Below, one piece after another: positions 22,151 to 31,474 of a stretch of DNA of 64,000 nt. How positions within the stretch are numbered: position 1 is the first letter of the stretch; each line of letters begins with the position of its first letter. The notes beneath the pieces were generated by a model, which searched no databases, had not been told where the DNA came from, and worked only from the letters and a program-made list of their open reading frames with translations. Position numbers and translations under genes: made by a program. The stretch spans positions 170,672 to 234,671 of the forward strand of contig NMRB01001037.1 of the NCBI GenBank assembly GCA_002633025.1, in the 5' to 3' direction. This DNA comes from Notospermus geniculatus. Taxonomy: Eukaryota; Nemertea; Pilidiophora; Heteronemertea; Lineidae.

Positions 22151-25100
22151 ATGAGCACTGAAAAAGTGTATTGTGAAGTATGCAAAACAAATATTACCTA
22201 CAGAAATTTTGCGAGACATAAAAAAACAAACAAACATCTTCAGAATTTGAAGCCAAAGGAAGAAGCTGCCGAATTATTTACCGAACTACCAAAATATTTC
22301 ACAGAAGTGCCACCGCCACGGAAAAAGAGTCGTTTAGAATTTAAACATCCTATCATGAAACCCGAATCACGAAGTGGCGGCAAAGCCGAACAAGGTTCAA
22401 TCCTTACAGGTGAATCACGAAGTGGCGGCAAAGCCGAACTTAAAGTTATCAAACAATTTGGAAATTATGTTTCAATGCAATTAAGATATGATAAAAAAGC
22501 AAAAGATGTAAGAGAATATCAAGATAGAATTATTGACCTCTTAACAAATGTTAAAAATAAACATTTTAAAATAAGTTTGTCGTGTAAAGTTCAGTTCGTG
22601 AAAGAAGTCACAGCAGTTACTCATAGTATTCAATCACCATTTGAAGTAATTATCTCTAAACAACAAGGTCGGGAAATGTTAAATAAATCACTAGACTACA
22701 TAAAGTTGCAAATTGATGAAAGATATTTTAATGGAAGTGGTTTATCGTTAGATCAAATAAAATACATGGATATTTGGGTTGTCGGAATGAAAGAAACAAA
22801 AGGTGGACATTTTGTAAAACTACCATTTAAAACAAATGCTGTTATAAATGTGAAAACTGACGATGAGAAATGTTTTTTATGGGCTTTATTAGCAGCTAAA
22901 TACCCACCTAAAGATCATGTAAGTGAAATTTACTCCTATAAAAAATATGAACATACAATTAAAATTGATGACTTCCCGGTTTTGATAAAAGATATACCAA
23001 AAATTGAGAAAGAGAATAATCTAAAGATTAATGTTTTTGGAGTTAGAACTAAAAAACCCAGCTCAACCTCGATCCTGGATTATAGCCTTGAACCATTATA
23101 TCTTTCAAAGGATCACGAAGATGATGATGTTGTAGATATCTTATACTACGAGCAGCATTATATGTATTTGAAAAATATTAATCTATTTTTTAGAACAGAC
23201 CAAAAACATGAGAAACATTTATGTAGAAGATGTATGAACGCTTTTTGTAGAATTGAAACATTAATAGAACATAAAAAGAAATGTGGCGAGCATGATTATT
23301 GCGAAGTAAAAATGCCAACTGGAAAATATTCAACTCTGAAATTTAAAAACTATGACTTTAAGAATAAATATTTAAGAATAAAGTGCCTTTTGTTATTTAT
23401 GCAGATTTTGAGAGTATGAATATAGCACCGCCCACAGTGCCTGATGAATTAAAAACTAAAAAACTAAAATCACAAATTGCAGCTGCAGTTGGTTGTTATG
23501 TACATTCTGAATACCCAAATTTATGGCTAAGCAATTATTCATGTCACAGAGGCTCAGATGTTGTTGAAGTATTTTGCAATTGGTTAAAAAATGTGGAAAA
23601 TATTTTTAGTCAACTTCTAAAAACAAAAATTGAAATGACGTTAACTCCAGAGGGGGAACAAGAATTTAGAAATGCAAGCGAATGTTACTATTGTAAGGAA
23701 GATTTTTACGCTGACAGAGTTAGAGACCATGACCATGATAATGGAAAATACAGAGGAGCAGCACATAATCAATGCAACTTAAGAGCTAGAAAAATAAACT
23801 TTGTTCCAGTTTTCTTTCATAATCTAAGTAATTACGATGCGCATTTATTCGTTAAAGAGCTTACCAAGAAAACTGACAAAGAGATAAAAGTATTAGCCAA
23901 AACAGCAGAATGTTATATTTCTTTTCAATTTGGTTGTTTGAGATTTTTAGACTCATATAGATTTTTACAAGGTAGTTTAGATAGTTGCACAAAATCTATG
24001 GTTGATGAGGATTTCAAGATAACAAGATTTCGTTACCCAAATGAAGATGATTTTAAGTTGTTAAGGGAAAAAGGATCTGTTCCATATTCATTTTATACAT
24101 CCTTTGAAAGTTATAATGAAACAGGCTTAACTCCTGAGATGTTTTATGATGACCTTAAAAATGAAATGCAACCAATTTCGGCTTATCAAAGTGCTAAAGA
24201 AACATGGGATCATTTCAAATTTAAAGATCACGGAGAATTTATAGATTTGTACTTAAAATCGGATGTTTTACTATTAGCAGATTTATTTGAGAGATTTAGA
24301 GCTGTTAATCTAAAATACTTTGAAATTGATCCGTGCCATTGTTATTCATGTCCTGGTTTAACTTGGCAAGCCGGTTTAAAATACACGAATATAAACTTAG
24401 ATTTGTTAACAGATATTGATGTACTATTATCATTTGAAAAAGCAATAAGAGGTGGAATTTCAGGAATAATGGGAACAAGATATGTTAAAGCTGACGAGCA
24501 TCATAAACTACTTTACGTCGACGCAAATAATTTATATGGATGGACTATGATGCAATTTTTACCTGAAAAGAATTTTGTAAAATATTTTCCTAATTTTCAA
24601 GTAACAAAAGAATATATATTAAGTATTCCCGAAGATTCACCAGTAGGTTACTATTTTGAAGTAGATTTAGAGTACCCCGAAAGTATAAAGTTTAAATCTG
24701 TAAATTTCCCATTTTGCCCTGAATCTTTATTCCAGATGATGAATTAAGTGATTATCAGAAAGAAGTCTTAGGGGAAGAAAAAAGGCCAAAAGTAAATAAA
24801 TTAATTCTAACCCAAAAAGATAAATTAAACTATATAGTACACTACAGAAATCTACAATTCTATTTACAACAAGGTATGATTCTGAAAAAAGTTCATTATA
24901 TCATAGGGTTTGATCAAAGACAATGGCTTTCATCATACATTGATCATAATACTAAACAAAGAATGGAAGCAACAACAGATTTTGAAAAGGACTATTTCAA
25001 ATTGATGAATAATGCATTTTATGGAAAAACCTGCGAAAATATCAGAAATAGAAAAGGTGTAGAATTAGTTAATGATAATGATAGAGCTTTAAAACTTCAA

Positions 25101-25763
25101 AGTAATCCTAAATTTGCTTCCAAAATTATATTTGATGAAGATTTATGCGCTATCTTAATGCGAAAAACATCAATAAGATTTGATAAACCTATTTACATAG
25201 GAGCAACAGTTTTAGAGCTTTCAAAGTTGTTAATGTACAAATTCTATTATGAGACTTTACAACCGTATTTTGGAGAGAAAAACATAGAATTACTCTATCA
25301 AGATACGGACTCATTCGTACTAAAACTGAAAACAGATGATTTAACAAAAGATTTAATGAATTTAAAGGAGCACTTTGATTTCAGCAATTATCCAAGAGAT
25401 CATCCATTATATGATGCTTCAAAAAAGAAAGTTCCTGGTTATTTTAAGGATGAATTAGCCGGCGAAGAAATGATAGAATTTATAGCATTAAGAAGTAAAA
25501 TGTATGCATACAGAACTAAAAATGATGAATCTAAACGTTTAAAAGGAATAAGTAAGCATGTAGTGAAAAAACATATAACATTTGAGGATTATTTTGATTC
25601 ACTACATGATAACAAAAAAATCAGTCATGACATGAGAACTTTGAGATCAGAAAAACATAACATGTACGTGGAAGAAATAAATAAAAGAAGTTTAAATCCA
25701 TTTGATGATAAAAGATATATTTTAAACAATGGTAAAACTACAGCACCATTTGGAGCTTTTTAA
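22151..25763 (+). pseudogene. polB: Protein-primed-type DNA polymerase B, two frameshifts
   Basis: This is the replicative polymerase of the element, about 1,200 residues, normal for Polintons. It begins with a C2H2 finger (YCEVCKTNITYRNFARHKKT), then the N-terminal domain typical of invertebrate Polintons (CFLWALLAAKYPP). A zinc-binding segment HEKHLCRRCMNAF follows. The 3'-5' exonuclease starts at FVIYADFESMN; it is followed by HNLSNYDAHLFVKEL. The palm has LYVDANNLYGWTM, FKLMNNAFYGKTCENIRNR and the catalytic YQDTDSFVLKLK. A tandem 14-base duplication near 23,360-23,385 shifts the frame, and a one-base change near 24,732 shifts it again. Two copies of a 27-base GC-rich repeat encode ESRSGGKAE near residues 72 and 88. 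The start ATG is in TATAAATGA. Confidence 0.9.
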
Positions 25764-25822
25764 TGAGGCTTTTATCGATTATAGTGATCTTGAATCAGTT
25801 TAATAAATTTTCTACTATTTAA

Positions 25823-26187
25823 ATGAACGACGTAGTCGTGACAATAGAAGGAAACATAGCATCTGGGAAAAGTACACTAATAGAATCATTGCAACACTTT
25901 AACGACGTCGAAGTCTTGCCAGAACCAATAGAAAAATGGAAAAATTGGAATGGCAAGAACATGTTAGATTTACTGTACCAAGAACCTAAAAAATACATTA
26001 AAGGTTTTCAATTAATGGCGCAAGAAACATTAATAGAAAATCACAATTTCAGAACCGCGAACTTAAAGATTATGGAAAGAAGTATTATTCTTCACAGTAT
26101 ATATTTACAAAGATGGCTTATGATGATGATATCTTAACTGATAGTGACTACAATTATATTACTGGTAAATTTCTTCAAAATGAAATA
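25823..26187 (+). pseudogene. Deoxynucleoside kinase, N-terminal half, cut by a transposon
   Basis: Enzymes of this family phosphorylate deoxynucleosides for DNA synthesis. The P-loop EGNIASGKST is at residue 9, followed by PEPIEKWKNWNGKNMLDLLY and FQLMAQETLIE, and the ERS motif (IMERSII) that lines the substrate site. A one-base frameshift near 26,100 follows the ERS motif. At 26,186 a TA is the target of the inserted transposon, and the second half of the kinase resumes at 29,446. Kinases of this type occur in animals, iridoviruses and poxviruses but are not a normal Polinton gene. The ATG lies in TTTAAATGA, with an upstream box shared with the polymerase. Confidence 0.85.
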
Positions 26188-26970
26188 GTGGGGCAGCTTA
26201 GCTGATCAATTGTGCACTTTCCCTTAAAAGCATGAAACTTGGCACATGGTTAGAGTAACACAAAACAACGATTTTTAGTCCAGGGGCCACCGGAAATTGC
26301 ACCCCGTGTGGCGGCCATCTTAGATTTCAAAATGGCCGCCATTGTAGATCTGTTTTGTTGAATATCTCCGTAATTAGTTGAGATATCATCACATTTCAAG
26401 GGTCTAGGAATCCAATGGTGCATAAAATGTTTGAAATTTGTGGCCGCCATCTTGAAATCCAAGATGGCCGCCATCCACAAGCTATTCTGCTCAATATCTC
26501 TTTAACTAGTAGAGATATCGAGACAGATGAAACGCCTATACCCACATTTTAGGGGTCTAGGAATTTAATGGTGACATAAAATGTTTGAAAATTGTTGCCG
26601 CCATCTTGAAATCCAAGATGGCCACTATCCACAAGCTATTCTGCTCAATATCTCTTTAACTAGTAGAGATATCGAGACAGATGAAACGCCTATACCCACA
26701 TTTTAGGGGTGTAGGAATTTAATGGTGACATAAAATGTTTGAAAATTGTTGCCGCCATCTTGAAATCCAAGATGGCCGCTATCCACAAGCTATTCTGCTC
26801 AATATTTCCTTAACTAGTAGAGATATCGAGACAGATGAAACGCCTATACCCACATTTTAGGGGTCAAGGAATTTAATGGTGACATAAAATGTTTGGAAAT
26901 TGTTGCCGCCATCTTGAAGTCGAAGATGACCGCTATCCAGGAGCTATTCTGCTCAATATCTTCTTAAGTA

Positions 26971-27262
26971 GAGCCACGGTGGTGTAGTGGTTCGGGCCTC
27001 CGACTATCGGTCAGAGGATCCCGGGTTCGAATCCCGCTGCTGGCGTGAGACTTTGGGCAGGTCTCTTTGCCTTACTGGCCTCTCTCCACCCAGGTGTATA
27101 AATGGGTACCGGTCGGAAATGCTCAGATTGTAGCGCCGAATGAGCAGCTCATCTGAGTTCTACTGAAAGGTTTCAGGATAGACCGGGGTTAAAGTGTGAA
27201 GTCGGATGAGAACCTCTACCGTTGTTGATTTATCAGACTATAAACCCAAACTTTAACTTTAA
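26971..27262 (+). mobile_element. tRNA-derived SINE with 8-base target duplication
   Basis: The head is tRNA-like: GGTGGTGTAGTGGTT carries the A box and GGGTTCGAATCCC the B box. The body contains CCAGGTGTATAAATGGGTAC and ends in TTTAACTTTAACTT. CTTAAGTA flanks both ends (26,963-26,970 and 27,263-27,270), a clean target duplication. It interrupts one of the tandem units of the surrounding transposon. A partial copy of the body lies on the minus strand at 62,790-62,885. Confidence 0.85.
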
Positions 27263-27499
27263 CTTAAGTACTGGCGATATTGAGACAGTTGAAACGTCTA
27301 TACCCACATTTTAGCGGTCAAGGAATCCAATAGTGACATTGAATATGTGGCAGCTATCTTATAGTCAAAGATAGGCACCATCCAAATCTATAAACATAGC
27401 GTATCATTAGTCAACAGGTCGACACACAACATGGGGAGGAATGATCCATCAAGAAGACATCACGAGCAGTTGGCTGAAAAAGCACAGCTATTTATCTCT

Positions 27500-27925
27500 T
27501 GGCTTTTCTAGTCTCTGTTGCATTCCCCAACACAAGAACATAGTGATGTGCATGGAAGTGCAGACTTCTTACGCCTGCACCGACGAGAGCATCGTTTTGT
27601 GCATCCACACCGAATAAGTTCATTGCAGAGACTTTCTGTGAAGATATGGTTAGCCTTCGGAACAGGGAAGAGCTTGCGATTCATCTCTGCACATGACATA
27701 GCCACTGCTCTCGGCCCTGAGAAATGTAAAGTCCTCCCCATGTTTCATGCACTGACAGGATGCGACACTGTGTCAGCATTTGCTGGGCGTAGTAAGCGAA
27801 CTGCATGGGCTACGTGGGAGTCGTTCCCAGAGCTCACAAATGCGCTTCTGAAGTCAACCATGAACAGACATATACCGGAGTCAGTGTATGTGCACCATTG
27901 CAAGATTCGTCATTCTGATATATGA
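27500..27925. pseudogene. Rearranged fragments of a repetitive invertebrate gene
   Basis: On the plus strand from about 27,640 an open frame reads KCKVLPMFHALTGCDTVSAF then RTAWATWESFPELTNALL, a pattern I know from many uncharacterised, multicopy invertebrate proteins. On the minus strand at 27,510-27,600 there is a Cys-rich stretch (CGCTKRCSRRCRRKK, then LPCTSLCSCVGEC) that normally lies at the end of the same kind of protein. Here the two parts face each other, so the copy is rearranged. It lies inside the TA-flanked transposon and may be captured sequence. No function can be claimed. Confidence 0.45.
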
Positions 27926-28110
27926 TCGCACAAGTATCTGCGTCTTGCGCTTTGCGCTTCCCTATGTTTATGTGTGGTACGAACAATAAAAATTACTTTC
28001 TCTACCACGCACTCACATTGGAAACGGAAAAGCGCAAAGCGCAAAACGCGAAGTATGAAATGAACCTTAACGGCCAATTCATACTTCTGCGGCAACCCGA
28101 TTGCGGAACG

Positions 28111-28965
28111 NNNNNNNNNNNNNNNNNNNNNNNNNNNNNNNNNNNNNNNNNNNNNNNNNNNNNNNNNNNNNNNNNNNNNNNNNNNNNNNNNNNNNNNNNN
28201 NNNNNNNNNNNNNNNNNNNNNNNNNNNNNNNNNNNNNNNNNNNNNNNNNNNNNNNNNNNNNNNNNNNNNNNNNNNNNNNNNNNNNNNNNNNNNNNNNNNN
28301 NNNNNNNNNNNNNNNNNNNNNNNNNNNNNNNNNNNNNNNNNNNNNNNNNNNNNNNNNNNNNNNNNNNNNNNNNNNNNNNNNNNNNNNNNNNNNNNNNNNN
28401 NNNNNNNNNNNNNNNNNNNNNNNNNNNNNNNNNNNNNNNNNNNNNNNNNNNNNNNNNNNNNNNNNNNNNNNNNNNNNNNNNNNNNNNNNNNNNNNNNNNN
28501 NNNNNNNNNNNNNNNNNNNNNNNNNNNNNNNNNNNNNNNNNNNNNNNNNNNNNNNNNNNNNNNNNNNNNNNNNNNNNNNNNNNNNNNNNNNNNNNNNNNN
28601 NNNNNNNNNNNNNNNNNNNNNNNNNNNNNNNNNNNNNNNNNNNNNNNNNNNNNNNNNNNNNNNNNNNNNNNNNNNNNNNNNNNNNNNNNNNNNNNNNNNN
28701 NNNNNNNNNNNNNNNNNNNNNNNNNNNNNNNNNNNNNNNNNNNNNNNNNNNNNNNNNNNNNNNNNNNNNNNNNNNNNNNNNNNNNNNNNNNNNNNNNNNN
28801 NNNNNNNNNNNNNNNNNNNNNNNNNNNNNNNNNNNNNNNNNNNNNNNNNNNNNNNNNNNNNNNNNNNNNNNNNNNNNNNNNNNNNNNNNNNNNNNNNNNN
28901 NNNNNNNNNNNNNNNNNNNNNNNNNNNNNNNNNNNNNNNNNNNNNNNNNNNNNNNNNNNNNNNNN
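28111..28965. other. Assembly gap of 855 N
   Basis: A run of unknown bases within the transposon that splits the kinase. Long open frames that run through it are artefacts. The flanking arms are inverted repeats, which probably defeated assembly. Confidence 0.99.
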
Positions 28966-29445
28966 TTGTGGATAGCGGCCATCTTGGATTTCAAGATGGC
29001 GGCAACAATTTTCAAACATTTTATGTCACCATTAAATTCCTAGACCCCTAAAATGTGGGTATAGGCGTTTCATCTGTCTCGATATCTCTACTAGTTAAAG
29101 AGATATTGAGCAGAAGAGTTGCGGATAGCGGCCATCTTGGATTTCAAGATGGCTGCAACAATTTTCAAACATTTTATGTCACCATTAAATTCCTAGACCC
29201 ATAAAATGTGGGTATAGGCGTTTCAACTGTCTCGATATCTCTGCTTGTTAAGGAGATATTCATTAAAACTGATCCACAATGGTGGCCATTTTGAAATCCA
29301 AGATGGCCGCCATACGAGGTGCAATTTCCGGTGGCCCCTGGACTAAAAATCTTTGTATTGTGTTGCTCTAACCATGTGCCAAGTTTCATGCTTTTAAGGG
29401 AAAGTGCACAATCGACCTCTTTTTTGGAGCTAAGCCGCCCCACTA

Positions 29446-29713
29446 AAAGAAATATAATTAAACCTGAATTTATAGTTTATTTAAGAACTAATCCGGAAGA
29501 GTGTTACAAAAGAATGCTAGAAAGAGCAAGGCCAGAAGAACAAAATGTTTCTTTAGAATACCTAATTAAATTACATAATTATCATGAAGAATTGTTTAAC
29601 GCTAACCTAAGTAAATTACCTTGCAATGTGGTGGTTTTAAATGGTGATGAGGATAAAGAACAAGTTAAAGATAAGTTTATAAATCTTATACAATCGACCT
29701 TAACTTATCTGTC
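29446..29713 (+). pseudogene. Deoxynucleoside kinase, C-terminal half
   Basis: Just after the second TA, the kinase frame resumes with PEFIVYLRTNPEECYKRM, then the lid region RARPEEQNVSLEYLIKLHNY with the conserved arginines and EE pair that close over ATP. It ends with VVVLNGDEDKEQVKDKF. If the transposon and one TA are ignored, the two halves are in one frame apart from the upstream one-base shift. Both halves together give about 210 residues, the usual length. No stop codon separates this from the nuclease-like frame that follows. Confidence 0.85.
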
Positions 29714-30367
29714 AGGAAAACAATGTTCAAAATGTAAATTGCATAAACCACATGATAATTTTCACAAATGTACAAACTCAAACGATGGTTTACAAAATTA
29801 TTGCAAAGAGTGTCGTAGAATTTATATGCGGGCGTACATAATGAAAGATACAAAGATCCACAATTTTATGAAATACAGTTAATGAGAAATAGTTTAAGTA
29901 GAGGAAATAGTTTAGGTCCTTCTCAAGATTATCTTGGTTGTTCAAATGAAATTTATAAAGAATGGTTAGACTATGAAAGAGATTTAAACCCTGTAATAGG
30001 GCCCGAAGAAAGAGATCATGTTTTACTAGTGGCACATTTTGAGGATGAACCACATATATGTTTTTATTGGATTAACATCAACCCAATAAGCAAAAAAGAA
30101 AATAGGGAAAAAGGTGATAAAATATATTTTGATTTATTTTACAATCAATTAGTTAAAGCTGATAATTTTATTAATCAACATACGTTTAATAATTGGGAAG
30201 AAAAATGTAAAATATTTACTAATTCTAGATTTATTTACAATATGTATGTTATTCTGTCTAAACGGCATCGCGACGTAGTCGAAGCGCAGAGCATCACCGA
30301 ATCCGTGGTTCACAGTGCAAATCTCTTATTTACTGAACCGCCAAATAATTACACCTACACCAGTTAA
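29714..30367 (+). pseudogene. HNH/treble-clef nuclease-like domain fused to the kinase
   Basis: The frame continues from the kinase into a treble-clef zinc motif, CSKCKLHKPHDNFHKCTNSN with a second CKECRR pair, as in virus and phage HNH proteins. After a frameshift near 29,870 it goes on (from 29,882) with LGCSNEIYKEWLDYE, then RDHVLLVAHF and FYWININPISKKENREKGDK, which follow the order of HNH/endonuclease-VII-like proteins of large DNA viruses. Such enzymes cut DNA; homing or recombination roles are possible. The Asp-His pair is present, but the exact HNH triad cannot be confirmed by eye. The last 40 residues overlap the convergent membrane-protein gene. Confidence 0.65.
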
Positions 30368-30748
30368 ACCACCAATTATCCACAAATATTCATAATGCTT
30401 CATCTTCGTGCTTGGTTGATAATAATCACTTAATCTAGGTTTTCTTGATAACTGTACTTTATGAGTTGGATGATAATAATTGTATAAATCTAAAGCAGAA
30501 TCAGCTTCTCTAAAATCATGAGCTGATTGTTGTTCTTTCTTTAATTCAAGATTAACAAAATCTATAGTTTGTTTTCTACGTTCTTCCCATTTAGATGTTG
30601 CTCCCTGTAATTTTTCTTGAGCAAGATCATGTCTTTTCATTTCAGCTTCATAACCATTTTTATCTATTGTTTTAAACAAATAACCAGAACCTGTAAAAGC
30701 GAATGCATTAACTAAAGCACCACCTATCATCATCCCAATAGCAGCCAT
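30326..30748 (-). CDS. Conserved Polinton membrane protein, two hydrophobic ends
   Basis: An intact 140-residue protein begins with a hydrophobic GMMIGGALVNAFAFTGSGYL segment, has a charged helical middle (KRHDLAQEKLQGATSKWEER) and ends in a second membrane-like stretch (YLWIIGGLTGVGVIIW). This layout is typical of a small protein found again and again in invertebrate Polintons. The role is unknown; a virion membrane or assembly role is possible. The ATG is in ATTAAATGG and overlaps the stop of the upstream minus-strand frame by a few bases. Its 3' end overlaps the nuclease frame on the other strand by 42 bases. Confidence 0.75.
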   Translation of the reverse strand: MAAIGMMIGGALVNAFAFTGSGYLFKTIDKNGYEAEMKRHDLAQEKLQGATSKWEERRKQTIDFVNLELKKEQQSAHDFREADSALDLYNYYHPTHKVQLSRKPRLSDYYQPSTKMKHYEYLWIIGGLTGVGVIIWRFSK

Positions 30749-30827
30749 TTAATTTTTAAAAAATAGTCGCAAAGCGTCACAAAGTGATTAAACATATCGT
30801 CGAATTCATTTTCGTCTTCAAACACAT

Positions 30828-31113
30828 TGTTTGGACTGGTCTTTGCGCATATTGAGGCGCCATCTGCGAACTGGACAATATACTAGTATTGCTGAACAGG
30901 AATAATACGCCACCTATGATTTGGACTGTTAACTAGTTTTGCGCGCCACTTCAGTCACGTGGGCACGCGGGCGATTTGAAAGTGAGGCATTGGGGCGTGG
31001 CTTGCGTGAGTTCGGGGCTTGCGAGAGAGAGATCGACGGGGAAAAGAATGTAAACAAGTTGTGCTGTTCAATATAGTTAATTTTATTAGTTTATCGTTCG
31101 ATTCGTCATTTTA
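30828..31113 (+). repeat. 5' LTR of BEL-2
   Basis: Direct repeat partner of 37,629-37,913. It starts TGTTTGGACTGG and is identical to the 3' copy through ATTCGTCATTTT except for one base. It should hold the promoter of the element; no classic TATA box stands out. The last one or two bases are uncertain because the copies differ there. Confidence 0.9.
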
Positions 31114-31142
31114 GTTCATATGATACAGTCAGAACATTATTT

Positions 31143-31162
31143 GGTCCTTCGAGCCGGATAAG
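31143..31162 (+). promoter_or_regulatory. Possible primer-binding-type motif of BEL-2
   Basis: The string TTGGTCCTTCGAGCCGGAT lies 29 bases after the LTR. The same kind of string follows the LTR in many BEL/Pao elements. It is not directly adjacent to the LTR edge, so the exact priming mechanism is uncertain. Confidence 0.4.
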
Positions 31163-31474
31163 ATTTTGGTATGATAGACAGACCATTGAATGGAAATTCG
31201 TTGAGATTTGTGACTCCGATTTCGAACTTTCGGCCGGCGGCACTCGTCCGTGAATTCTGAAGGAATCTGGAACTCGGCTGCGGCAAACTTCGGCATCGTG
31301 GAAGCAATCTTATATGAGAAAGAACACTTGAATGAAAAAATAAGGACCTGTGAGTAATCTCCTCGAACTCTAAGTCTGAGTGAAGCTGATGAACATTTTA
31401 ATGCAGTAAAACGCCCGTAAAAAAGACACTCTCACAGCTGGCCTAGTGCGCGCAAGAAAATCGATTCGAAAAAC

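Larger units (their letters stand above)
26188..29443. mobile_element. 3.3 kb TA-flanked transposon inserted in the kinase gene
   Basis: The ends are inverted (GTGGGGCAGCTTAGCT at the left; AGCTAAGCCGCCCCAC resembles its complement at the right, after a short mismatch zone) and each is flanked by TA. The next 100 bases are also inverted copies (GGTTAGAGTAACACAA, then CCAGGGGCCACCGGAAATT). Behind each end are tandem copies of a unit of about 157 bases rich in AAGATGGCCGCCAT, in opposite orientation on the two sides, four at the left and at least two at the right. The core holds a SINE, gene fragments and an 855-base gap, so a transposase could be hidden in the Ns. The terminal structure fits a TA-targeting (Tc1/mariner-like) non-autonomous or composite element. 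Confidence 0.85.

Noticed and set aside
27508-27741. Cys-rich minus-strand frame as a small toxin-like or metal-binding gene
   Set aside because: The cysteine pattern matches the end of a repetitive multicopy protein and the first half of the frame is antisense to the other fragment of that protein.
27910-29051. Open frames of 300 or more codons on both strands
   Set aside because: They consist almost wholly of unknown residues across the 855-base gap. The same applies to frames across 51,190-51,466.
20917-30367. AT-rich block as bacterial, phage or organelle contamination
   Set aside because: Gene content is that of invertebrate Polintons, and BEL, SINE and MITE insertions of the host type lie within it, so it is part of this genome.
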